DNA from: CAZWRV01 sp964636325
GTDB taxonomy: Bacteria; Verrucomicrobiota; Lentisphaeria; Victivallales; GWF2-50-93
Assembly (NCBI GenBank): GCA_964636325.1
Contig: CAZWRV010000021.1
Span: 1-64,000, forward strand
Length of the DNA: 64,000 nucleotides
Direction of reading: 5' to 3'
This document shows, one piece after another, positions 22,929 to 29,958 of this stretch. Both the position numbers and the translations under genes were made by a program. The notes under the pieces are model-generated. The model did not search any database. It saw only the letters and a list, made by a program, of their open reading frames with translations, and was not told the DNA's origin. The first letter of the stretch is position 1. Each line of letters starts with the position of its first letter.

Positions 22929-24701
22929 ATGTCCGAAACTGGGACACGAATGCAAGCATACAATCCAAAGCGGCGCATCGTGATTTTCCTCTTCCTCCTG
23001 CTGCTTTCGCTGCTGCTTTTTTCTCCGCTCCTTTTCCTTGGTCTCTTCCCGCACACCCATGAGGGCGTCCGATACCTCGGGCTGGCGGAGATGTTCAAGG
23101 AGGCGCTTGCGAACGGAATAATTTATCCGCGCTGGCTGCCCGACTACTACGGGGGCTACGGCTATCCTGTCTTCGTCTTCTACCAGCCGGGGATATTCTA
23201 TCTCATATCGTTCGTATCGGTCTTCACCGGGGACATCCTTCTGGCCGCTCAGATTTCCCTTGTCCTGCTTTTCTTCGCCGGGGCGGCGGGTGTCTTCAAG
23301 CTGGTGGAGGAGATTGGCCTGGACGAGATATCGGCCCTCTTTGCGGCCGTGATGTTCCTGATCACGCCATACCTTTTCGTCAATCTCTACGTCCGCGGTG
23401 ACTTGAGCGAGCTGGCATCGATCATGATCCTGCCCTGGCCGCTGTTCTTCCTGCTGAGGCTCCGGCGAGCCTGCGCAGAAGGCTCCGGCATCGAAACACC
23501 TGCCGTACTGCTCTCCCTGTCGTCCACGGCCCTGCTCTACACTCATCCGTTCACTTCCATGTTCTTCTTTCCCGTTCTGTCGCTGTTCGCGGGGTTCGTC
23601 TGCCTTGAACTGCGGAACTGCCGGGCGGCCGTGCTCAGGTTTTCGGCTGCGGCCGCAGCCTCCCTGGCGCTGGCCTTGGCGCTGAGCTCCCCCTACTGGC
23701 TGACCGCCTTCCAGATGAAGGAGTTGGTCAACTACAGAAACGCGCTCGGAACACATTATCTGCCGGAGGAGAACGTCGTGTATTTCCCCCAGTTCTTTTC
23801 GAGGTTCTGGGGCTTCGGCGGCTCCGAGCCGGGCATCGCGGACGACGGAATGTCGTTCCAGCTCGGGCTTCCCCATTTCCTTCTTGCCGCCGCAGGATTC
23901 GCATGCGCCCGCAGGAACCGCCTGATCTTCGTCTCTTTCCTTATATATCTAGTAATTATATTGCTGATGTCTCCGCTTGCGGTTCCGCTATGGAAGCATG
24001 CCGGCATATTCAGATACGTCCAGTTCCCGTGGAGGCTTCTTGCGGTCGTGGCGCTCCTCCAGGCAATCTGCATAGCCGGCTGCGGAGTTGCTTTGACTCG
24101 TATTCACCCCCAGGTCGGCATTGCACTGCTGGCGGTGGTTTCCACGTTGGCCGTGTTATTCTGCTATTTCGATATGTTCAAGTTCAACGCCGTTCCAGGC
24201 GACGTCAGGAAGCTCCTCGCAACTCACAGACAATTCCGCATCGAACGCCTCGACGTCTACGAGTCCGCCAACGAGTTCCTGCCCGTCACTGTCAAGACGA
24301 TTCCGGCGGCGCCGCGTGGAGCCCTCCCCATTATCGAAGCGTCGGCGGAGGACGGGAAATCATGCACGGCCGAGGAATACGCCGACAGCTCCCAGTTCCA
24401 CATGAAGTTCAGTATCTCAGCGCAAAGAACCGTCAAAATCACCGTAAACCAGCTCTACTTCCCCGGATGGCGCGTCGAACTCGACGGCGCCAGGATCTCC
24501 GATGGAAAGCTCAGGGACGACATCCTTCCGGACGGACGGATGCGGGTTGGCATACCATCCGGCGAAAAACATGTGCTTGAAGCATACTACGAAGGCCCGC
24601 CGGGCTGGAGAACCAGGAACTTCATCATCGCGCTTCTGTTCATCGCCTACGCCCAATTCCTCAAAAGCCCGTTCATGCGAAATTCGCAGAAAAATGAATA
24701 A
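22929..24701 (+). CDS. Polytopic membrane protein, GT-C/PTPS-related superfamily
   Basis: A 590-residue membrane protein with about ten hydrophobic segments and a C-terminal soluble beta domain (about from residue 425). The first loop has YPRWLPDYYGGYGYPVFVFY, the motif of the PTPS-related (PF10131-type) membrane family, thought to be GT-C glycosyltransferases using polyprenyl-phosphate sugars. A likely catalytic acidic residue lies in the early HTHEGVRYL segment. ATG 22929 is preferred since GAGGG precedes it; the upstream ATG at 22893 follows a repeat directly. With the preceding GT2 gene it forms a plausible synthase plus transferase pair modifying an envelope glycan or protein (inference). 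Confidence 0.72.
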   Translation: MSETGTRMQAYNPKRRIVIFLFLLLLSLLLFSPLLFLGLFPHTHEGVRYLGLAEMFKEALANGIIYPRWLPDYYGGYGYPVFVFYQPGIFYLISFVSVFTGDILLAAQISLVLLFFAGAAGVFKLVEEIGLDEISALFAAVMFLITPYLFVNLYVRGDLSELASIMILPWPLFFLLRLRRACAEGSGIETPAVLLSLSSTALLYTHPFTSMFFFPVLSLFAGFVCLELRNCRAAVLRFSAAAAASLALALALSSPYWLTAFQMKELVNYRNALGTHYLPEENVVYFPQFFSRFWGFGGSEPGIADDGMSFQLGLPHFLLAAAGFACARRNRLIFVSFLIYLVIILLMSPLAVPLWKHAGIFRYVQFPWRLLAVVALLQAICIAGCGVALTRIHPQVGIALLAVVSTLAVLFCYFDMFKFNAVPGDVRKLLATHRQFRIERLDVYESANEFLPVTVKTIPAAPRGALPIIEASAEDGKSCTAEEYADSSQFHMKFSISAQRTVKITVNQLYFPGWRVELDGARISDGKLRDDILPDGRMRVGIPSGEKHVLEAYYEGPPGWRTRNFIIALLFIAYAQFLKSPFMRNSQKNE

Positions 24702-24787
24702 AGGCATATTGTAACCTTTAACAAGGATGTTCCGTATTATCTTGCAGAAGCGCTTAAGATTCACATGCAACAATTGAGGAGAAAAAA

Positions 24788-25708
24788 ATGAACATCAGGA
24801 AGTCGGTGGTCGCCGCGGCTGTCGCGGTGTGTTTCTGCGGAGCGGGTCTCTTTGCGGGAGTGCTGGAAAGTTTCTCTCCGGAGTCGAAGCTCATAGCCAA
24901 GGTCGACCTTGACAAGCTTCGCGCAAGCTCCCATTTCGAGAAGATGAAGCAGAACAACATCCAGAAATATCATTTCTTCAGCGAAGTCCTCTCCAGGGAG
25001 GCCGGCATAGACGCCGAAAAGATCAGCACCATCTGGCTCGCCGGCGAGAGGAAGCACTGCGGAGTCCTGGTCTTCGAGGGCAGTTTTGACGCCGAGGCGA
25101 TCGGCAAGGTCTTGGGCGCCAAGCCCGACTGCGAGCAGGTCCAGAAGGCAGGCTGCGATCTGGCATATCTCTGCCCGGACAAGCAGAATCCCGCACCCGG
25201 GGCGAAAATACTCGCCGCGCTGATCGGCGGGAAGATAATCGTCGCAGGCAACCCGTCCGTCGCCGAAAGCTTCATAAGCAACTACACTTCGGGCGTCCCC
25301 GCACAGGACTTCAAGTTCAAGAACTACCTCCAGGGCAAGAAGGTGGTCGAGGGCGTCATCATGGGTATAGAGGAGGCCGAACTGAAAAAGAATCCGTTCC
25401 TCTCCCAGTTCAAGAACGGTTTCTTCTCGATGGATCTTGACGAGAAGGGCCTGAGCATGGCATTGTCGGCCGACATGGGCGATCCGGAGCAGGCCGAGGC
25501 AGTGAAAAACATCCTGAGCGGGATAGTGACCCTTCAGAAGTCCAGCAAAGAGGCGGGCGACGCGCAGCGGCAGATCGGCCGCGACGAATTCTTCCGGACC
25601 CTCAGGATTGAAAGCCAGGGCGGAGCAATCAGCGCCGACGCCATGATATCCAACGAAGTCCTCGAGAAGCTGATCGAAATGAACGCAGTGAAAAAGCAGG
25701 GGAACTGA
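24788..25708 (+). CDS. Exported protein of unknown function, upstream of the sigma/anti-sigma pair
   Basis: The ATG is preceded by TTGAGGAGA. A signal peptide (MNIRKSVVAAAVAVCFCGAG, cleavage after about residue 23) leads into about 280 residues of alternating alpha/beta sequence with LIAKVDLDKLRASSHFEKM, ISTIWLAGERKHCGVLVFEG and IGGKIIVAGNPSVAESF. This pattern, a substrate-free duplicated domain measuring its own small units, is common in planctomycete and lentisphaeral exported proteins with no assigned role. It is 25 bp from the ECF sigma gene, so it may be a regulon member or an envelope input of that system (inference). Confidence 0.7.
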   Translation: MNIRKSVVAAAVAVCFCGAGLFAGVLESFSPESKLIAKVDLDKLRASSHFEKMKQNNIQKYHFFSEVLSREAGIDAEKISTIWLAGERKHCGVLVFEGSFDAEAIGKVLGAKPDCEQVQKAGCDLAYLCPDKQNPAPGAKILAALIGGKIIVAGNPSVAESFISNYTSGVPAQDFKFKNYLQGKKVVEGVIMGIEEAELKKNPFLSQFKNGFFSMDLDEKGLSMALSADMGDPEQAEAVKNILSGIVTLQKSSKEAGDAQRQIGRDEFFRTLRIESQGGAISADAMISNEVLEKLIEMNAVKKQGN

Positions 25709-25733
25709 ACATCCCCGGTCCGATGGGAAACCG

Positions 25734-26324
25734 ATGGAATCAGGCATGGAAACAACAGCGGAAGACGCTGAAATACTCTCGCGGGTGATCGCGGGCGACA
25801 AGGAGTCCTTCCGCCTCGTCCTCGAAAGATACCAGGGGCCCGTCTTCGCCTGCGCCTGCGCCGTCCTCGGCAGCCGCGAGGACGCCGCGGACGTAACGCA
25901 GGAAACATTCGTCAGGTTCTACAACAACATGGAGCAGTTCGACCAAAGACGGCCGCTGAAGCCCTACATCATGAGGATATCGGTGAACCTGTGCAGAGAC
26001 TTGCTCAGGACGCGGAGAAACGAAAAAGCAATGGTCTCGGCAGGAGCAGAAGACGCGATCGAACGGATTCCGGACACCGCGGACACCCCTTATGAGGCGA
26101 TGTCGAGGAACGACAGGAAAATATTCGCAGGCAGGGCGCTGGCGATGCTGCCGGACAACTTCAGGGTGGTCTGCTCCTTGTTCTATCTGGCGGGCCGCTC
26201 GTGCGGCGAGGTGGCGGAAATCCTCGGAACAAGCGAAGGCTCGGTGAAGGTGACCCTGCACAGGGCCAGGAAGATGCTCTATGAAAAGCTGAACCCTTTG
26301 AAGGAGGCGGGAGGCACGGCATGA
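25734..26324 (+). CDS. ECF-type RNA polymerase sigma factor
   Basis: 196 residues with region 2 (residues about 25-90: SFRLVLERYQGPVFACACAV, then DVTQETFVRFYNNMEQF) binding the -10 element and core polymerase, and region 4 (about 132-185: LPDNFRVVCSLFYLAGRSCG, VAEILGTSEGSVKVTLHRAR) with the helix-turn-helix for the -35. No region 3 is present, as expected for ECF factors. Its stop overlaps the ATG of the anti-sigma gene by four bases, indicating translational coupling. Promoter specificity is unknown. Confidence 0.92.
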   Translation: MESGMETTAEDAEILSRVIAGDKESFRLVLERYQGPVFACACAVLGSREDAADVTQETFVRFYNNMEQFDQRRPLKPYIMRISVNLCRDLLRTRRNEKAMVSAGAEDAIERIPDTADTPYEAMSRNDRKIFAGRALAMLPDNFRVVCSLFYLAGRSCGEVAEILGTSEGSVKVTLHRARKMLYEKLNPLKEAGGTA

Positions 26325-26884
26325 ATGAGAAAAGACCAATCGGATGCGACGAGCTCGAAAAGCTGCTCCCCTCGTTCGACTGCCTGGAGGACGCTGAGCT
26401 GCTCGAGGCGATCGACTCCCATGCGGCGTCATGCCCCGGCTGCTCGCGAAGATATTCCGCGATGAAGGGGCTCGGGGAGATGTTCACGGATTTCACTGCC
26501 GACCCATCGTCCGCAACTGCCTTGCAGGACAGGATTATGTCGGCCCTGCCCACGGCCGACGCCGATAGGGGCGCCGACAGAAAGATATTCTCCGCCCTGA
26601 TCGCGATGGTGGCTGCCGGCTTCATGCTTGTCGGACTTGCCGCAGTCGACCCCGGCTTGAACGGAGTCTATCAGACCGCGAACCAGCTGCTGGAATCACT
26701 GTTCGGCGAGATCGGCGAACAGCCATACAGCCTTCTTGACGGCTTCGTCAGCGAATTCGCCGCGTCGGCCTCGGCTTATGCCGTGCAAATCGTGACCGCC
26801 CTCACCCTCTCGTTCGCCGCGATGGCTTACATATTCTATCTTGCGTCCCAGGAGGGAAGGCAGGCCACGACAGGCGCGAGGTGA
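26321..26884 (+). CDS. Membrane anti-sigma factor with zinc-binding (ZAS/zf-HC2-like) N-terminus
   Basis: The N-terminus (CDELEKLLPSFDC, then AIDSHAASCPGCSRRYS) carries the His-x3-Cys-x2-Cys core of zinc anti-sigma domains, which hold ECF sigma factors. Two hydrophobic segments follow (about residues 93-108 and 150-176), so the signal is sensed at or across the membrane. 187 residues. Coupling by ATGA to the sigma gene, and the conserved order sigma then anti-sigma, make the pairing firm, while the stimulus is unknown. Confidence 0.85.
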   Translation: MNEKRPIGCDELEKLLPSFDCLEDAELLEAIDSHAASCPGCSRRYSAMKGLGEMFTDFTADPSSATALQDRIMSALPTADADRGADRKIFSALIAMVAAGFMLVGLAAVDPGLNGVYQTANQLLESLFGEIGEQPYSLLDGFVSEFAASASAYAVQIVTALTLSFAAMAYIFYLASQEGRQATTGAR

Positions 26885-26974
26885 TCTGACGGATACCGTG
26901 TTGCGATACCTCAAGCCGGTCGGCATCGATTGGTTCGAATCCGCCGAATCATTCGAATCTATCGGATAACTGGA

Positions 26975-27568
26975 ATGATTATGAGAAAGTTCATAAAACC
27001 TTCGAAAATCATATTTTTCGCCCTCCTGCTTTTTGTTCCTTTGCTCGCTTCTGCCGACGGCAGGAACCCAGAGCACGCCAAGCTCTTCTTCGGCTCGGTC
27101 TTCATGCTCTTCTTCATTTTCTTCACGGGGATTGGCGTCCTGGCTTTCAGCCTTCTTCTATCGGTCCTGCGGCCGCAGATGCTCGTCAAGGGTGGTGAAA
27201 TCTGCATGAAGAAGCCGCTCCGCTGCCTCGGCGCCGGCTTCCTCGCGCTCGTTCTCTACATGCTGTATTTCAACCTGCTCAAGAACTTTTCGGAGCCGGT
27301 ACGGGGTCTGGCCGGCGTCCCCGCGCTTGTCGTCTTCGCAGTCCACAGCCTTGCCGGCCTGGCAATGATGCACTGGGCGCTGGGCGAAAAGATCATATTC
27401 AACACCGGTTCCCGATTCACCGGCTCCACATTTATGTCCGTCCTCTTCGGCGGCTCGCTGCTTGTCGTCCTCAACTTCCTCCCGATAGTGGGCCAGATCG
27501 CCAACCTCTGCTTCTTCTGCGCCGGCCTCGGCTGCGCCATCTACTGGCTCTTCCAGCGCAGCTCCTGA
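26975..27568 (+). CDS. Polytopic membrane protein with signal sequence, hypothetical
   Basis: 197 residues from ATG 26975 (a second ATG at 26981 is equally likely). The N-terminus is KFIKPSKIIFFALLLFVPLLASADG, a signal peptide, followed by four hydrophobic segments (about residues 37-62, 82-100, 110-130 and 145-195). The C-terminal NFLPIVGQIANLCFFCAGLG resembles membrane partners of bactofilins but the match is too weak to claim. The frame upstream of 26975 comes from a TTCGAATC-type short repeat (about 26932-26960). Confidence 0.6.
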   Translation: MIMRKFIKPSKIIFFALLLFVPLLASADGRNPEHAKLFFGSVFMLFFIFFTGIGVLAFSLLLSVLRPQMLVKGGEICMKKPLRCLGAGFLALVLYMLYFNLLKNFSEPVRGLAGVPALVVFAVHSLAGLAMMHWALGEKIIFNTGSRFTGSTFMSVLFGGSLLVVLNFLPIVGQIANLCFFCAGLGCAIYWLFQRSS

Positions 27569-27657
27569 TCCTCTGCAGCCCTTCGACATCGTCGCCCAAT
27601 ATTGAAATAAGCCCGGCCATGGCTTAGATTACATCCTCGAAATTTTTGGAGAATTCA

Positions 27658-28191
27658 ATGCCGACAGCAAAAACAGTCGTCGTGGGCGTGACAGGCTCGA
27701 TCGCCGCATACAAGGCCGCGGATCTGGTCAGCCGCCTCGTCAAGGACGGCTTCGACGTCCATGTCATTATGACAGATGCCTCCCAGAAGCTCGTGGGCGA
27801 GAGGACCTTCCTCACCCTTTCCAGAAACCCGGTGATAACGGAGCTGTGGGAGCTTCCCGAATGGAAGCCCGGACATGTTTCGCTTGCTGACAAGGCCTTT
27901 GCATTTGCAGTGGCCCCCGCCACCGCGAATTTCATAGGCAAATACGCCTGCGGAATCGCCGACGACGCGCTCACCACCTATGCCCTTTCGCACAGGGGCG
28001 CGGTGCTTCTGGCCCCCGCCATGAACGACGCCATGTGGAAGCATCCCGCCGTCAGGCAGAATTGTTCAACGTTGAAGTCCAGGGGAGTGCTATTCGTCGG
28101 ACCGGCAAAGGGCAGGCTCGCTTGCGGAACCGAGGGAACGGGCCGAATGGCCGATGTGCGGGATATCCTGGCCAAGATCAAGGCGCTTTAA
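27658..28191 (+). CDS. coaC: Phosphopantothenoylcysteine decarboxylase-type flavoprotein (CoaC)
   Basis: A HFCD-family FMN flavoprotein of 177 residues. It has the N-terminal VVVGVTGSIAAYKAADLVSR, the catalytic-His region GHVSLADKA, the PAMN signature (APAMNDAMWKHPA) and the Cys-bearing substrate flap GRLACGTEGTGRM, all as in the CoaC part of Dfp. It decarboxylates 4'-phosphopantothenoylcysteine in CoA synthesis. The CoaB half is missing, so this is a stand-alone CoaC; coaB must be elsewhere. ATG 27658 is preferred to TTG 27646 because GGAG lies 8 bases upstream. It ends just before two repeats. Confidence 0.88.
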   Translation: MPTAKTVVVGVTGSIAAYKAADLVSRLVKDGFDVHVIMTDASQKLVGERTFLTLSRNPVITELWELPEWKPGHVSLADKAFAFAVAPATANFIGKYACGIADDALTTYALSHRGAVLLAPAMNDAMWKHPAVRQNCSTLKSRGVLFVGPAKGRLACGTEGTGRMADVRDILAKIKAL

Positions 28192-28200
28192 AACCGCTCC

Positions 28201-28273
28201 TCCTGGGAACGCCGAGCACCAGCTCGGCAACGGCAAATATTCAGTGAAAGGGCGTTGTTCACTGAATATTTAC
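28201..28273. repeat. Two adjacent palindromes after coaC
   Basis: The inverted copy of the GCCGAGCTGG-type module (TCCTGGGAACGCCGAGCACC then AGCTCGGC, 28201-28228) is followed at once by the CAAATATTCAGTGAA / TTCACTGAATATTTA palindrome with loop AGGGCGTTG (28233-28273). They fill most of the space between coaC and the oxidoreductase gene. Confidence 0.85.
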
Positions 28274-28366
28274 CCCCAAGGCTTGAAATGCCGCGTCGGC
28301 AGATTAGCCTTTGGCTTCGCGAAAATCGGAATTGCCGTCAAGTTCAGATAGGGAAAGGTCTTTAAA

Positions 28367-29407
28367 ATGGCTGAAAAAAGGTTCAGGATCGTCGTCGCGG
28401 GATGCGGCGGGATGTCTTCGGCATGGCTCAAGTATGCGGCAGGCAGGAACGACGTCGAGATCGCCGGGCTCGTCGACATCTCCGCGGAAAACGCGAACGA
28501 CAAGAAACAGAAGTTCAACCTCGGCTGCCCCGTGTTCGCGAAAATCGCGGACGCGCTAAGGGAGGCCAGGCCCAACCTCGTGTTCGACGTCACGGTCCCC
28601 GACGCCCACTTCGAAGTCGCTTCGGCAGCCATGAAGCACGGCTGCGACGTGCTCAGCGAGAAGCCAATGGCCGGCAACCTCAAGGACGCCTACAAGCTCG
28701 TCGGCCTCTCCGACAAGACCGGCAGGACATACGCCATCATGCAGAACCGCCGCTACATGAAGAACATAAGATCAATGAACGAGATCGTCTCGAAGAGGAT
28801 GATCGGTGACCTCAGCATGGTCTGCGCAGACTTCTTCATCGGCGCGCACTTCGGCGGCTTCAGGGATCTGATGGAATCCCCGTTGGTGCTGGACATGGCC
28901 ATACACACCTTCGACCAGGCGCGCTTCATCTCCGGCCTCGGCGCGAAGTCCGCATACTGCCAGGAGTTCAACCTCAAGGGCTCCTGGTACAGGGGCGACG
29001 CCTCCGCAGTCTGCATCTTCGAGATGGACGGCGGAACAATCTTCTGCTACCGCGGCTCCTGGTCGGCCGAAGGCATGAACACGACATGGGAGGCCGACTG
29101 GAAGTTCTTCGGCACCAACGGAGCCGCGGCCTGGGACGGCAAGGCGTTCCCCACCTATGTGACGATCAAGGATCCTGCACAGAAATCGTTCATCAGGGAA
29201 ACCACCCAGCCGGCCGAGCACAGGTCGGAGTGGAACGGGCAGGAAGGGCACAACGGATGCTTCGACGAAATGTTCTCGGCGCTCATCGAAGGCAGGAAGC
29301 CCGAGACCGACTGCCATGACAACATCAAGAGCATGGAGATGGTCTTCAAGGCCATAGAAAGCTCAAGGAAAGGAAAAAAGATCCAGATAGTGACACGGCC
29401 AAGATAG
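28367..29407 (+). CDS. Gfo/Idh/MocA-family oxidoreductase
   Basis: A NAD(P)-dependent sugar or inositol dehydrogenase-type protein of 346 residues. The Rossmann loop is IVVAGCGGMSSAWLKYA; the family motif EKPMA (catalytic Lys) is in DVLSEKPMAGNLKDA; the C-terminal beta-sheet domain has DMAIHTFDQARFISG with the catalytic-region His-x-x-Asp. The exact substrate cannot be read. An upstream ATG has AAAGG at 28357. The gene is followed directly by the remains of a redoxin on the other strand. Confidence 0.88.
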   Translation: MAEKRFRIVVAGCGGMSSAWLKYAAGRNDVEIAGLVDISAENANDKKQKFNLGCPVFAKIADALREARPNLVFDVTVPDAHFEVASAAMKHGCDVLSEKPMAGNLKDAYKLVGLSDKTGRTYAIMQNRRYMKNIRSMNEIVSKRMIGDLSMVCADFFIGAHFGGFRDLMESPLVLDMAIHTFDQARFISGLGAKSAYCQEFNLKGSWYRGDASAVCIFEMDGGTIFCYRGSWSAEGMNTTWEADWKFFGTNGAAAWDGKAFPTYVTIKDPAQKSFIRETTQPAEHRSEWNGQEGHNGCFDEMFSALIEGRKPETDCHDNIKSMEMVFKAIESSRKGKKIQIVTRPR

Positions 29408-29414
29408 CCCCAGT

Positions 29415-29621
29415 TGGGAAATTGTTCTTCTTCATGCGCTCTACCATCCCAGCGAAGCCGTCCTCGGCGTAGGTCCGCTCGCTGTTCGAATTGATCCCGA
29501 TGAACGCCACACCCTTGCCCTTGAACTTCTCGACGGTCCTGCGCGTGATTTCGTCGGATCCGATCACGTAGAGGCAGTGGTTGCATGTGAAGAAGACAAC
29601 CTTCCCGGTGAAATCACACGC
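29415..29621 (-). pseudogene. Truncated thioredoxin/peroxiredoxin-like (redoxin) gene
   Basis: The minus strand encodes FTGKVVFFTCNHCLYVIGSD and RTYAEDGFAGMVERMKKNNF, the middle of the redoxin family often written FTCNHCPYV...GINSND. The CxxC pair is kept, with Leu where Pro is usual. The normal N-terminal LGxxAPDF part is replaced by unrelated sequence, and at about 29414 the homology ends exactly where the divergent-strand oxidoreductase stops, so about half of the fold is missing. The open frame is longer at both ends but those ends are not redoxin sequence. Confidence 0.65.
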
Positions 29622-29766
29622 CTCCACCTCCGGACCGGAAATGCGAGTGCCAAGGTTTCCATCCCTCAGCGGATCGTCCGCAAAGAAAAGAAGCTTGATT
29701 CCTGTTGTATAACCGGTATGATAGGCGACGGAATTCAAGACGGAGTTCGCATTACCCGTCTCGGAT

Positions 29767-29842
29767 ATATACCCCTTTAGCGTGAAAACTTACATTAATC
29801 TCCGCAATCAAAATGTAAATTTTTCAGCCTAAAGGAGTATAA
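29767..29842. repeat. Compact copy of the TACTCCTTTAG terminal-inverted element
   Basis: Left end TATACCCCTTTAGCGTGAAA with ACTTACATTAATCTCCGC, right end AATCAAAATGTAAATTTTTC with AGCCTAAAGGAGTATA. The arms can pair over about 25 bases with mismatches. About 76 bp, no coding content. The element may have mobilised at 15.3 and 17.1 kb too. Confidence 0.75.
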
Positions 29843-29958
29843 GATACCGGCAGGCTTCGAGATATCTCGGTGGGTCTCGATAGATTCCGGACATTTGAAG
29901 CCCGACACCCGACATCTGTATTCAAAAATCTATAAATTTTTTAATTATGGAGGACAAT

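Larger units (their letters stand above)
29408..29958. other. Gene-poor 0.55 kb: redoxin debris, palindromic element and CCCGACACCCGACATCTG repeat
   Basis: Besides the redoxin fragment (29415-29621) and the 76-bp element (29767-29842) the segment ends in a GAAGCCCGACACCCGACATC word (about 29896-29918) just before the leader of the large exported protein. Minus-strand sequence at 29622-29760 encodes GYTTGIKLLFFADDPLRDGN, not recognised. Confidence 0.55.
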
